Assembly (NCBI GenBank): GCA_963842975.1
Contig: CAWJIH010000017.1
Span: forward strand, 7,007-71,006
Origin: JACJWR01 sp963842975
GTDB taxonomy: Bacteria > Actinomycetota > Actinomycetes > S36-B12 > UBA10799
Reading direction: 5' to 3'
Length of the DNA stretch: 64,000 nucleotides
Under the pieces are notes generated by a model, which worked only from the letters and a program-made list of their open reading frames with translations, had not been told where the DNA came from and made no database searches. Shown here piece after piece: positions 27,845 through 36,706 of this stretch (positions are counted from its first letter, which is position 1; every line of letters begins with the position of its first letter). Made by a program: the position numbers and the translations under genes.

Positions 27845-29627
27845 ATGACGACATCTGAGTCCACCCACTGGTCGGTTTCCGGCGAGGGCCACCCGAGGCG
27901 CTGGGCCATTCTGGGGGTGCTCGTCGTCAGCCTGCTCATCGTGGTGTTGGACAACACCATTCTCAACATTGCGCTGCCAACGATTCAGCAGGATCTACAA
28001 GCCACCCAGAGCGAATTGGTGTGGGCGGTTGATTCCTACATTTTGGTGTTTGCCGCGCTGCTGTTCACCTGGGGAGTGTTGGGCGACAAATATGGGCGCA
28101 AGCGCATCCTGATCATCGGGTTGGTGGTGTTTGCCGCAGCGTCGGCCGCCTCAGCATTCGCCCCCAGCGCCGAGTTCTTGATCCTGTTTCGGGGACTCAT
28201 GGGGATCGGTGGTGCGGCGGTCCTGCCGGTGACACTGGCGATCATCACGGTGGTGTTTCCGCCGCACGAGCGAGGAAAGGCGATCGGGCTTTGGGCGGGA
28301 GCCGTCGGTGGCGCGGTGGCGCTGGGCCCAGTGCTTGGTGGACTGCTGCTGCAACACCCCGGGTGGTCGTCGTGGCTGACTGGCAACGACTGGGGTTCGG
28401 TGTTCCTGGTTAATGTTCCAATCGTCGCAATAGGGCTGTTCGGGATCATCAAAGTCGTCCCGGAGACCCGCAATCCGAACCCACAGCGGCTCGACATCCC
28501 AGGTTTGGTGATGTCGTTTGTCGGTCTGGTGCTGCTGGTTTACGGCATCATCCACGCCTCTGAGACGCGCAGTTTCGCCGCGCCTTCGGTTTGGATACCG
28601 ATGGCCGTCGGCGTGGCGGTGATCGCCCTGTTCCTAACCCTTGAGGCCCGCAGCGACCATCGATCCTTCGACGTCGCACTGTTCCGCAACCGAGGTTACG
28701 CAGTGAGTCTCACCGCGGTGAGTCTCGCCTTTCTTCGCACTGTCCGGCATCACCTTCACATTGCCGTTCTACCTTCAACTCCTGCGCGACTTGAGCACTT
28801 TGCAGGCGGGGTTGTGCTTCTTGCCCTTTGCTGTCGGTCAGTTGTTATCCGCACCCCGCAGCGCGAAGCTGGTGAACAGTTTCGGCTACCGCAAAGTCAT
28901 GTCGATCGGTCTGACGATTGTGGGGGTGGCTCTGCTTGGCCTGGCTCGGCTAGAGATCGACACCCCGCTGTGGCTGGTGTTGACCCTGTTCTTCCTCTTC
29001 GGTCTCGGCATGGGTTCAGTTATCGCGCCAGCATCCACAGTGATGCAAAATGTGCTTCCGCTGGCCAGGGCGGGTGCGGGTTCGGCGGTGCAAAACACAG
29101 TGCGACAGGTATTCGGCGCATTGGGTGTGGCGGTGATTTCGACCCTGCTCGCCACCCAATTCTCCGCGCTCATGGCACCCACGATTGATTCTCTGCCGGC
29201 ATCAGTGCCGGAGGGGGCGAAAGAAGCAGCCAGGCAGTCCGTGGGTGGCGCCACTGTGGTGTTCCAGGAGGCGGCCGCAGCGGGTGCACCGGCAAGTGTG
29301 GTGGAGCAATGGCAGTCGGAGGCGTTCGCGGCTTTCATTAGCGCATCGCACGTGACGTCACTGGTGTCGGCGGTGATGGTGCTCATCGCTGCGGTGGTGG
29401 TGGCTACCCTGCTGCCGCACATTTCGCCGCCGCAGGCCGCCGCCGATGTGGCACCCGCGGCGCACACCAAGGGCGCGGTGCATGAGGTCGCCCAGGACAG
29501 TGAGGAGGCGGCCAAAGCCGCGGCGGCCGAGCTTGAGTTGGACTACGCGGGTGAGGCGGCCGAGGAGTACGTCGGCGACGACGGAGACCAGCAGGCCCCA
29601 TCGCCCCGGCCAAAAGAGCCTACGTAG
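27845..29627 (+). CDS. MFS drug-efflux-type transporter, DHA2 family (frameshifted)
   Basis: A major facilitator with about fourteen membrane segments, close to the EmrB/QacA group. Motifs are LDNTILNIALPTIQQDL (motif D1), GDKYGRKRILIIG (motif A) and GPVLGGLLLQ (motif C). Near 28730-28732 one T must be dropped so that SLA is followed by FFALSGITFTLPFYLQLLRD. The repaired protein is about 590 residues with an acidic C-terminal tail. It is followed 10 nt later by a copper chaperone and then a DyP peroxidase, so these three probably share a transcript. Substrate unknown. Confidence 0.85.
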
Positions 29628-29637
29628 CATGATCTGT

Positions 29638-30249
29638 ATGACAACTCTGACACGCCGTTGGGCCCCAGCGGTTATCGCTGTTTCCAGTGCGTTTGCCATT
29701 GCCGGTTGCGGAGGATCATCGACGAGTGAATCGGCCGCCCCGAGTGCCGAGGTGGCGGAGTCTGCGAGCGCGACCTCGAACTCTGCGTCCGCAGCCGCGA
29801 GCGACTGCGACGTCACGGTGTCGGACGCCTGGGTGAAGGCGGCCGAATCAGGCATGACAGGTGAGTTCGGGGTGCTCACCAACAACGGCGAGACTGACGC
29901 CACGATTGTGAGTGGAACCAGCCCGGCTGCAGCCGTCGTGGAGTTGCACGAGGTTGCTGACGGCGTTATGAAAGAGATCGACGGCGGGTTTGTGGTACCG
30001 GCCGGTGGCTCATTGACCATGGAGCCGGGTGGCTATCACGTCATGCTGATGCAGTTGGCCGGCCCGATCGCTGCTGGCGACGAGGTGACCACGGTGTTGG
30101 AGTGTGCTGACGGTGGTTCGGTGGAAATCGTGGCCACGGCCAAGGAGTTCGCCGGTGGCAACGAGGACTATGAAGGCGACGGCATGGGCGGCATGGACGA
30201 CGCCGGCGAGATGCCCAGTATGGAGGCCAGCGAGTCAGCCTCCTCCTGA
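29638..30249 (+). CDS. PCuAC-type periplasmic copper chaperone, lipoprotein
   Basis: Binds Cu(I) outside the membrane and delivers it to cupredoxin-type centres. A lipobox (AFAIAGC) gives an anchored lipoprotein. The copper motif is spread over VVELHEVADGVMKEIDGG and GSLTMEPGGYHVMLM, matching the family H-x(n)-M...H-x-M pattern. The C-terminal tail is Met/Asp/Glu-rich (GMGGMDDAGEMPSMEAS) and could add metal sites. ATG 29638 is chosen over 29629. It lies 15 nt upstream of the Tat-exported peroxidase. Confidence 0.9.
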   Translation: MTTLTRRWAPAVIAVSSAFAIAGCGGSSTSESAAPSAEVAESASATSNSASAAASDCDVTVSDAWVKAAESGMTGEFGVLTNNGETDATIVSGTSPAAAVVELHEVADGVMKEIDGGFVVPAGGSLTMEPGGYHVMLMQLAGPIAAGDEVTTVLECADGGSVEIVATAKEFAGGNEDYEGDGMGGMDDAGEMPSMEASESASS

Positions 30250-30263
30250 TTCGAAGGGGTGTC

Positions 30264-31505
30264 ATGGCTGAGTCAACTGACCAGGGGCGGCCGTCGGCCA
30301 ACTTGAGCCGACGACGGCTGCTGCTGGGGGGTGCGGCAATCGGTGGCACGGCAGCAATCGCCGGGGCAGCGGCTGGGGCAGCAGTCGCGAACAGCGCTGC
30401 CGAGCCGGAGTTGGCGTCAGCGAACACCGACGGAGCCCTGGGTCGATCCACGGTGGATCCGTACGGACCGCACCAGGCGGGCGTCGCAACCCCGGCCCAA
30501 GCCTCCGCTGCATTTGTCGGCTTTCGCCTCGCTCCAGAAACCGGCCGGGACCGCCTCATCAAACTGATGAAGTTGCTCACCGACGACATTGAGCGGCTGT
30601 CCCAAGGTCGCCCCGCCTTGGCCGATCCGGTTCCCGAACTTGCCGCGGTGCCCGCGAACCTCACGGTGACGATCGGGTTTGGCCCGGGTGTGTTTGCCCT
30701 CGACGGACTCGCCTCCCAGCGGCCAGACTGGTTGACCGATCTGCCGGAGTTCCCCGGTGACGAGATCGATCCGGCGTGGAGTGAAGGCGCAGATCTGGTG
30801 GTGCAGATCTGTTCAGATGATCCGCTGACCGTGGGTCACACCCTGCGAGTGATAGCCAACGACGCCGCTGCCTTCACCACTCGGGCCTGGATTCAACAAG
30901 GATTCCACAACGCTCCCGGTGCACTGCCGTCCGGAATGGTCGGGCGTAATCAGTTTGGGCAGGTCGATGGGATCATCAACCCGGTGCCTGGGACCGCCGA
31001 CTTCGACACAGTGGTGTGGTCGGACTCGCCGGGGTGGCTGGCCGGCGGCACCGGGATGGTGCTGCGACGGGCGCTGTTCCAACTGGACACGTGGACCGAA
31101 TTGGACCGTGGCGCACGAGAGGATGTGATCGGCCGCGACCTTGCCACCGGCGCGCCGCTGTCCGGGGGTGGCGTGGAAGCGCCGGTCGACCTCAACGCCG
31201 TGGATGAGCGCGGCTTGAGCGTTATCGCACCGACAGCCCATGTTCGGCTGGCGGCCCCGGCGAATCCAATCGAGCGCATTCTGCGACGGCCCTACAACAT
31301 CGATACTCAAATCCCAGGTGAGGGTGGGCAGATGTTTGTGGCCTTCGCCGCGGACCCAGCCGCCCAATTCGTGCCGATCCAGCAGCGGCTCTCAGAATCG
31401 GACCTGCTCAACACCTGGGTGACCTACACCGGATCGGCGATTGCGGCGGTGCCGCCTGGATTCGAACCGGGCGGGTGGATCGGACAGTCACTGCTTGCAG
31501 GATGA
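30264..31505 (+). CDS. efeB: Dye-decolourising (DyP) peroxidase, EfeB-like, Tat-exported
   Basis: A secreted haem peroxidase of 413 residues. The N-terminus has a twin-arginine signal (LSRRRLLLGG and a long Ala-rich hydrophobic stretch). The DyP hallmark GxxDG is present as GQVDG (about residue 233), the proximal haem His in PTAHVRLAAP, and a conserved Arg in the FEPGG tail region. EfeB normally works with EfeU and EfeO in iron uptake, but neither is here. The neighbours are an MFS exporter and a copper chaperone, suggesting a metal or oxidant defence role instead. Confidence 0.92.
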   Translation: MAESTDQGRPSANLSRRRLLLGGAAIGGTAAIAGAAAGAAVANSAAEPELASANTDGALGRSTVDPYGPHQAGVATPAQASAAFVGFRLAPETGRDRLIKLMKLLTDDIERLSQGRPALADPVPELAAVPANLTVTIGFGPGVFALDGLASQRPDWLTDLPEFPGDEIDPAWSEGADLVVQICSDDPLTVGHTLRVIANDAAAFTTRAWIQQGFHNAPGALPSGMVGRNQFGQVDGIINPVPGTADFDTVVWSDSPGWLAGGTGMVLRRALFQLDTWTELDRGAREDVIGRDLATGAPLSGGGVEAPVDLNAVDERGLSVIAPTAHVRLAAPANPIERILRRPYNIDTQIPGEGGQMFVAFAADPAAQFVPIQQRLSESDLLNTWVTYTGSAIAAVPPGFEPGGWIGQSLLAG

Positions 31506-31508
31506 GGC

Positions 31509-31565
31509 GGCCAGTTAGGCGTGCCGACAGGCAACTGGCCGTGCCCGAGATGGACGGCCAGTTGC
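31509..31565 (+). terminator. Pair of mutually exclusive hairpins after the DyP gene
   Basis: ggccagtt (31509), aactggcc (31533) and ggccagtt (31556) allow either an upstream hairpin or a stronger one with 12-bp perfect arms gcaactggccgt / acggccagttgc (31531-31565). The latter sits between convergent stops and is a likely bidirectional terminator. No U-tract follows. Confidence 0.55.
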
Positions 31566-31590
31566 CAACTAGCCAGCTGCGGGATGCGAT

Positions 31591-31983
31591 CTACTGAACG
31601 ACCGGCAACCCAGTGGCGGATGCAGCTTCTTGCACACCGCCTACATCGACGACGTTGCTGAAGCCAGCGTCCTTCATCTGCGCGACGGCGTCTGCGGAGC
31701 GGTTGCCGCTGCGGCAGTAGACAACGTAGGAGGAGTCCTTGGGCAAGGCGTTGATCTGAGAGCTGAAGTCGGAGGACTGCAGGTTGATGTTGGTGGCTCC
31801 CTCAAGGTGGCCGGACGCAAACTCCTCCGGGGTGCGCACGTCGATCACGGTCGAGTCGGCGACAGCAACCGCGGCGGCGGAGTTCGCGGGGGAGTCGACG
31901 GCCGCAGTCGAACTTGAGCAGGCCGCGGTGCCTCCGATGACGGCGACGGCGAATAGGGCAACGGCTGTTGAACGCTTCCACAT
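31591..31983 (-). CDS. Rhodanese-domain lipoprotein
   Basis: A 130-residue exported sulfurtransferase-like protein. The signal peptide ends in a lipobox (GGTAACSSS). The rhodanese domain shows VIDVRTPEEFASGHLEGATN and the active-site loop CRSGNRSADA with the catalytic Cys. ATG 31983 is only 10 nt from a perfect CsoR/CstR-type operator, with a -10-like TATAGT at 31991-31996 that would make the mRNA leaderless or nearly so. Rhodaneses under CstR control handle persulfides in staphylococci, so a sulfide or persulfide response is the best guess. Confidence 0.88.
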   Translation of the reverse strand: MWKRSTAVALFAVAVIGGTAACSSSTAAVDSPANSAAAVAVADSTVIDVRTPEEFASGHLEGATNINLQSSDFSSQINALPKDSSYVVYCRSGNRSADAVAQMKDAGFSNVVDVGGVQEAASATGLPVVQ

Positions 31984-31992
31984 GCCGTCGAC

Positions 31993-32010
31993 TATACCCC
32001 TAGGGGTATA
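31993..32010. promoter_or_regulatory. Perfect 18-bp CsoR/CstR-type operator
   Basis: TATACCCCTAGGGGTATA is a perfect palindrome carrying the TACCC...GGGTA dyad of CsoR/RcnR-family sensors. It lies between possible -35 and -10 elements of the rhodanese gene and 45 bp upstream of the divergent DUF2231 gene, so one repressor could control both. No csoR gene is in the window. Confidence 0.75.
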
Positions 32011-32054
32011 TTGTTGTCGCGTTCGGGTGGGGAAGAGGCGCAGTTGCGACCATA

Positions 32055-33077
32055 ATGCTCTCCATGCTTTCGGAGGTGAACGGCCTACCCCTTCACCCAC
32101 TTGTCGTGCATGCCGTGGTGGTGCTTGTCCCACTCAGTCTGGTGGGCCTTGTGCTGCTCGTGGTCAGACCTTCGTGGCGTCGGGCGCTCGGGTGGTGGGT
32201 GGTGCTCTTGGCTGGCGTTGCGACCGCAAGCGCATGGTTGGCCAAGGATTCGGGGGAGACGTTGGCCGAGGTGGTCGGACGCCCGATACATCACGCGTCA
32301 CTCGGGTCGGGCTTGCCGTATTTCGTGAGTGCGATGTTTGCCTCCATGCTGCTGTTTGTCGCCGCGTCGGCGGTCTGGGATTGGCATATCCGCCGCGCCG
32401 GGGCGAAAGCGCAGGTGTCCAGTGGGTCAACTGCCGTCGGAGCGGCTTCGCCGGCCGGACGGGATCCTCAGCTGGGATCAGATGCTGACGGGATTGAAGC
32501 GCTCCTTGCCCAGACGAGCACCGTCCTGGGCACCGCACCCCCATCGACCGCGTCGCCCGGAAATGCCCAGGTCGGGGGCGACGGCAAGGCTGCCATCGGG
32601 GCAACTTCGAGCACGGGCACCGGGCGTCAACGCATGCCGTTGGCGCTCAAGGTGATGGCTGGGCTGGCCTTGCTGCTGGCAGTGGCGGCGAATGTGCAGA
32701 CTTTCCGGGTAGGGGAGTCTGGCGCCCGCGAGGTGTGGGGGTCGACATTGGCAGCCGCATCCGCCACCGATGGTCCTGGTCAAGATGCAGCAGCGGCATC
32801 CCCCGGGACGGAGACGGCAAATCCCGAAAGGCCCACCTCGACCACCGAGTTCACTATGGCCGAGGTGGCGCAACGAAACCAGCCGTCCGACTGTTGGACC
32901 GTGATCGACGGAAACGTCTACGACCTCACCGACTGGATAGCGCGCCACCCGGGAGGAGCCGGCGTGATCGAGTCGCTGTGCGGCGTCAACGGAACCGCTG
33001 CCTTCAGCGCCCAGCACCAAGGTCAACCGCAACCCACCACTCAACTCGATGCCTTCGTAGTGGGTGTGCTCAAGTAA
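32055..33077 (+). CDS. DUF2231 membrane domain fused to cytochrome b5-like haem-binding domain
   Basis: A 340-residue membrane protein. The N-terminal DUF2231 region (LPLHPLVVHAVVVLVPLSLV and three more segments) is followed by a low-complexity Ala/Ser/Gly/Thr linker, a fifth segment (LALKVMAGLALLLAVAANVQ), another disordered stretch and a C-terminal cytochrome b5 fold. That fold shows DGNVYDLTDWIARHPGGAGV (first haem His) and FSAQHQGQ (second). The topology suggests a haem domain outside the membrane that passes electrons. It is divergent from the rhodanese lipoprotein across a shared regulatory gap. Electron partners are unknown. Confidence 0.85.
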   Translation: MLSMLSEVNGLPLHPLVVHAVVVLVPLSLVGLVLLVVRPSWRRALGWWVVLLAGVATASAWLAKDSGETLAEVVGRPIHHASLGSGLPYFVSAMFASMLLFVAASAVWDWHIRRAGAKAQVSSGSTAVGAASPAGRDPQLGSDADGIEALLAQTSTVLGTAPPSTASPGNAQVGGDGKAAIGATSSTGTGRQRMPLALKVMAGLALLLAVAANVQTFRVGESGAREVWGSTLAAASATDGPGQDAAAASPGTETANPERPTSTTEFTMAEVAQRNQPSDCWTVIDGNVYDLTDWIARHPGGAGVIESLCGVNGTAAFSAQHQGQPQPTTQLDAFVVGVLK

Positions 33078-33081
33078 AAAC

Positions 33082-33681
33082 TCAGCGGGTGCGGTCCGCG
33101 AAGGCAAAGGCCGCCACCACGCCGCCAATAGCCCCCATGAGGTGCCCGAGCCAGGAAACCCCGGGCGCGACCGTGAACGGCAGCACGCCCCACACGAAGG
33201 TGCCGTAGACGAGCACCACTACCGCGGCGATAAGTAGATCCAACCAATGACGGGTAAGTAAACCGGCAGTCACGAGGTAGGCGAAGAAGCCAAAAATGAG
33301 CCCGCTGGCGCCGATCGTCACCACGCCGCCGGGTCCCAAGAGCCATACCCCTAGGCCACCGATTACTCCGATCGTGATGGTCACGGGCCACATGGAGCGC
33401 TCCGTGCGCCAGGCCACGAGTAGGCCCAGCACGATGAAGGGGACCGTGTTGGCGATCAGGTGGGCGAACCCACCATGCAGGAAAGGTGCGAACGCGACTC
33501 CCAGGAGTCCCTCTGGAGTCCGGCTGACGATGCCGAGCCCGTCCAACCGCCCACGCAGCAGCACATCGATGACTTCCAGCACCCACATCGCGATCAACAT
33601 GACGATCACGGGGGTGACCACCTGGCGTAGGCGGCCGCCGGGTTGGGCTCGGGAAGTGGACTGCGCAGATCCGACACTCAT
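33082..33681 (-). CDS. Rhomboid family intramembrane serine protease
   Basis: A 199-residue polytopic protein with the catalytic dyad: Ser in GASGLIFG and His in SWLGHLMGAIGG. It also has the supporting HLIANT motif in the second segment. Length and six segments fit a minimal rhomboid. Substrate unknown. The convergent cytochrome b5-type gene ends 4 bp away. Confidence 0.92.
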   Translation of the reverse strand: MSVGSAQSTSRAQPGGRLRQVVTPVIVMLIAMWVLEVIDVLLRGRLDGLGIVSRTPEGLLGVAFAPFLHGGFAHLIANTVPFIVLGLLVAWRTERSMWPVTITIGVIGGLGVWLLGPGGVVTIGASGLIFGFFAYLVTAGLLTRHWLDLLIAAVVVLVYGTFVWGVLPFTVAPGVSWLGHLMGAIGGVVAAFAFADRTR

Positions 33682-34004
33682 GGCACTAGTGTGCGTTACG
33701 GCACACTTTCGGGCCAGAGTTGCCGCACGGGTGTTGGGCGTGACCGCTTCTTTGCGAAACGTTGGTCAGCGTTGTGACAGCCCTCACTCCAAAGTGTGCA
33801 AGCGGCGCTGCAGCCGCCGGTTACGTTTCTGACGTCGCCTGAAGGTCCGGGATCCGCGCGAGCGGGTGTCGGCAGGCGATCTGCCGAATCGCCCCACCGC
33901 GGCCGACCCCCGACGGGTTGTGACCGCAGGCGTACCGGTGCTGAGCCCCGCAAGAGCGGTGCGGCTCTGGCCCACGGGAGGCAGTCAGAAGGGACACGAA
34001 GCTC
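33682..34004 (+). other. 323-bp gap upstream of the NlpC/P60 gene
   Basis: No convincing gene. It contains small hairpins (gcggc gctgca gccgc near 33803 and cggcag gcgat ctgccg near 33880) and ends in GAAGGGACACGAAGCTC before the ATG. The long leader upstream of a cell-wall hydrolase recalls c-di-AMP (ydaO) riboswitches in Actinomycetota, but I cannot find that consensus. Confidence 0.5.
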
Positions 34005-34766
34005 ATGCGCATTTCTACTCGAATCGCTCTGCCTGCGGCAGCGCTGGTCGCGGGCGCGACGGTGTTAGCAACGGTGCCAGCCCTGGCTGCGAATGGCAAC
34101 GAAGCCGCGGTGCGGCCATCATCGGCACCAGCACTTGCCTCTGCGTTGAAGCAGGAGGAAGCGGCTATCCAGCGCAAACAGGAGGCCGACGAACGTAATG
34201 CCCTGGCTGCCGCGGTGGTGGCCAACTGGCAGCAGCAGGCCGCGGCTGCGGAGGCACAGGCGGCGGCAGAGGCCCAGTGGATCATGGAGCAGGCCGTGGT
34301 GGCGCAGTGGCAGGCTCAGGCCGCACAGGCCGAGGCTGCTGCTGCTCAGGCGGCTGCGCCGACGCAGGCACCGGCAGCCGCAGCAACCTCGAACGTTGCC
34401 CCCGCGACCGGCGGTTGGTCCGGTTCCGGCGCGGTGGGAGCGGCGATGTCCATGCTCGGGCAACCCTACGTCTCAGGTGGCCAGGCGCCTGGCGGATTCG
34501 ACTGTTCAGGTCTGGTGAAGTGGGCCTTTGGCCAGGCCGGAGTCTCGCTTCCCGGCGGGTCGTACAACCAGATCGGCTATGGCTCCGCGGTGAGCCTGGA
34601 CAGCCTCGCGCCCGGCGACCTGGTGTTCTACGGACCTGGCGGAGCCCAGCACGTCGCGATCTACATCGGTGGTGGCCAAGTCGTCCAGGCCAGCAACTAC
34701 AACACCGGTGTGCACGTGGCGAGCCTCTACTACATCGGTGAACCGACCGCCTTCCGTCGGATCTGA
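34005..34766 (+). CDS. Secreted NlpC/P60 peptidoglycan endopeptidase with coiled-coil-like linker
   Basis: A 253-residue cell-wall hydrolase. After a signal peptide ending PALAA comes an Ala/Gln/Glu-rich helical region (AEAQAAAEAQWIMEQAVVAQ) of about 80 residues. The NlpC/P60 domain follows: catalytic Cys in FDCSGLVKWAFGQAG, catalytic His in GAQHVAIYIGGG, third polar residue in ASNYNTGVHV. It probably cuts stem peptides during growth or division. A strong hairpin terminator follows. Confidence 0.93.
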   Translation: MRISTRIALPAAALVAGATVLATVPALAANGNEAAVRPSSAPALASALKQEEAAIQRKQEADERNALAAAVVANWQQQAAAAEAQAAAEAQWIMEQAVVAQWQAQAAQAEAAAAQAAAPTQAPAAAATSNVAPATGGWSGSGAVGAAMSMLGQPYVSGGQAPGGFDCSGLVKWAFGQAGVSLPGGSYNQIGYGSAVSLDSLAPGDLVFYGPGGAQHVAIYIGGGQVVQASNYNTGVHVASLYYIGEPTAFRRI

Positions 34767-34810
34767 TCAAACCGACCTGAGGTGAGGGTCCAGAGCCCAC
34801 CGAATTTTTC

Positions 34811-34853
34811 CCGGCCTCCGATGTCCGCGTTCGCGTGGACGTCGGAGGCCGGT
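34811..34853 (+). terminator. Strong hairpin terminator
   Basis: ccggcctccgatgtccgcg, a ttcg loop and cgtggacgtcggaggccgg form a 19-bp stem with two wobble pairs, 44 nt after the NlpC/P60 stop. Only a weak T-rich stretch follows. The remaining bases to 35000 hold the pilB promoter region and an AGGAAAGGA ribosome site, no gene. Confidence 0.8.
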
Positions 34854-34999
34854 GTCGTTATTCGACGACGAAACTGATTCCTGTCCGTTCCAAACCCCGG
34901 CGTGGTGCTGGGTGCCTGAGGGCTGCGCTGGCACGGCCGGGGGCAGGCGATGTGGCTGCCTTCGGACTAGTCTGAAGCAGAGGAAAGGAACGACTACTC

Positions 35000-36706
35000 G
35001 TGCAACCACAAGCCGCACCACGCCGTCGACTAGGTGACATCCTCATTGGTTGGGGCAAGGTCTCCGATGCCGACGTTCAGCGTGCTCTCGCGATTCAGCG
35101 CGCAGATCCTCGTCGGCCCAGGCTCGGGGAAGTGCTCATCAACGAGCACTTGTGCGATGAGCAGACGGTTGCGGCCGCGCTCGCGGAGCGTCACGGCCTG
35201 CGAGTAGTCGATCTTGAGCGGGTCGCGATCGACGATTCGGTGGCACGAACCCTCGATCGCGGTTCGGCCTACCGGTATCGTGCCGTTCCGTTCGCAGTGG
35301 CGAATGGCACCACGGTGATCGCGGTGGCCGATCCGTTCGACATCATCTCGGCAGACGACTTGCGAGCCCGCTACAACGGCCGGGTGTCGTTTGTGGTCGC
35401 CATGCCATCACAAGTGCAAGCGATCCTCAATCGGTTGTGGGGCGACGAGCGCCGTGCGGCCGTCGTTGATGCCTTCGTCGGTCGGGTCACCGGTGGGCCC
35501 ATGTCCGCGAAGTCCGCAGCCATCGACGATGAAGGCGCAGTCGGCATCGTCGACCAGATCCTGTTGGATGCCACCAACCGCCGGGCGAGCGATATTCACC
35601 TTGAGCCTGCCTCGGATGCGCTTCGTGTGAGGTTCCGCATTGACGGAATGATGCACCTCGCCCTCGAATTGCCAGTCGAGAGCCTCGCACCGATAGCTAG
35701 TCGAGTGAAGGTCCTGTCCGGCCTGGACGTTTTCCAGAAGCGGATCCCGCAGGACGGCCGGGCGAGGGTGAAGATCAAGGAACACAACCTGGACATCCGG
35801 GTTTCTACCGTGCCCAGCATTCACGGTGAGAACGTCGTGATGCGCATGATGACCTCGCAGAAGGAGTTGCCGGACATCTCCAAGTTGGGCCTGTCCTGGC
35901 AGCAGGTCGACACCCTCGCGGCGGCCATGGCCAAACCGCAGGGATTCATCATCGTCACCGGACCCACGGGGTCCGGCAAGAGCACGACGCTGTATTCGCT
36001 GCTCACCAGCTACGTGGGGGGTGATCGCCACGCGATCACGATGGAGGACCCAGTTGAGCTTGAGCTCGAGGGCGTCACTCAGATTCAGATTGACGACGCC
36101 AACGGTGTCACCTTCCCAGCCGCGTTGCGTGCCGCGCTGCGGCAAGACCCCGACGTGGTGATGGTTGGTGAGGTGCGTGACATGGAGACCGCCTCGATGG
36201 CCGTTGCCTCCGCGCTCACCGGCCACCTCGTGCTCAGCACGCTGCACACTCTGGACGGACCATCCGCAGTTGTCCGGATGGTGCAGTTGGGCGTGCCAAA
36301 GTACCTGATCGCGGATGCCCTCGGCCTGGTGATTGCGCAACGTTTGTTGCGCCGGCCTTGCGCCTTCTGTTCGCGGCCCACGATGCCCGATCCAGAGACT
36401 CAAGAGTTGCTGGGAATCACCCCGGAACAAGCCACCACCCTGATTTCAGGTGCTGGTTGTGACATGTGCGGTCAGACCGGATACCTGGGCCGCGTGGGTG
36501 CCTACGAGTTGTTGACCATCAGTCCTCGTGTGCGAGGCGTGATCCACTCTGGCGGTTCGGCGTTGGACGTTGCGGCGGCGGCCGCAGCTTCGGGCTACAT
36601 CCCGCTGCAGACAGCTGCTGTCCGGCTGGCCATGCAAGGACTCACGACCGCTGACGAGATCCTGCGCACGATCGTCGCACCGGCCATGGATGTCGCTGTC
36701 GAATAG
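35000..36706 (+). CDS. GspE/PilB-family secretion/pilus ATPase, orphan
   Basis: A 568-residue hexameric ATPase for type IV pilus or type II secretion assembly. The N-terminal MshEN domain (RLGDILIGWGKVSDADVQRA, GLRVVDLERV) is present. The catalytic part has SDIHLEP, Walker A GPTGSGKSTTLY (about residue 322), Asp box MEDPVE, Walker B DPDVVMVGEVRD, the HTLD box and a C-terminal zinc site (CAFC...CDMCGQTGYLGR). GTG 35000 follows AGGAAAGGA. No pilin, PilC, PilM or prepilin peptidase gene adjoins it, so the machine it drives must be encoded elsewhere. Confidence 0.92.
   Translation: MQPQAAPRRRLGDILIGWGKVSDADVQRALAIQRADPRRPRLGEVLINEHLCDEQTVAAALAERHGLRVVDLERVAIDDSVARTLDRGSAYRYRAVPFAVANGTTVIAVADPFDIISADDLRARYNGRVSFVVAMPSQVQAILNRLWGDERRAAVVDAFVGRVTGGPMSAKSAAIDDEGAVGIVDQILLDATNRRASDIHLEPASDALRVRFRIDGMMHLALELPVESLAPIASRVKVLSGLDVFQKRIPQDGRARVKIKEHNLDIRVSTVPSIHGENVVMRMMTSQKELPDISKLGLSWQQVDTLAAAMAKPQGFIIVTGPTGSGKSTTLYSLLTSYVGGDRHAITMEDPVELELEGVTQIQIDDANGVTFPAALRAALRQDPDVVMVGEVRDMETASMAVASALTGHLVLSTLHTLDGPSAVVRMVQLGVPKYLIADALGLVIAQRLLRRPCAFCSRPTMPDPETQELLGITPEQATTLISGAGCDMCGQTGYLGRVGAYELLTISPRVRGVIHSGGSALDVAAAAAASGYIPLQTAAVRLAMQGLTTADEILRTIVAPAMDVAVE

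Noticed and set aside
30264..31505. EfeUOB iron-uptake operon
   Set aside because: Only the peroxidase is present; EfeU and EfeO are absent from the neighbourhood.
33700..34004. c-di-AMP (ydaO) riboswitch upstream of the NlpC/P60 gene
   Set aside because: Such switches precede these genes in Actinomycetota, but the conserved blocks could not be found; only small hairpins are present. A covariance-model search would settle it.
14900..36000. Programmed +1 frameshifting as a shared explanation for the broken genes
   Set aside because: The sites have no common slippery sequence, and unrelated families such as ligD and zapE are not known to use recoding.
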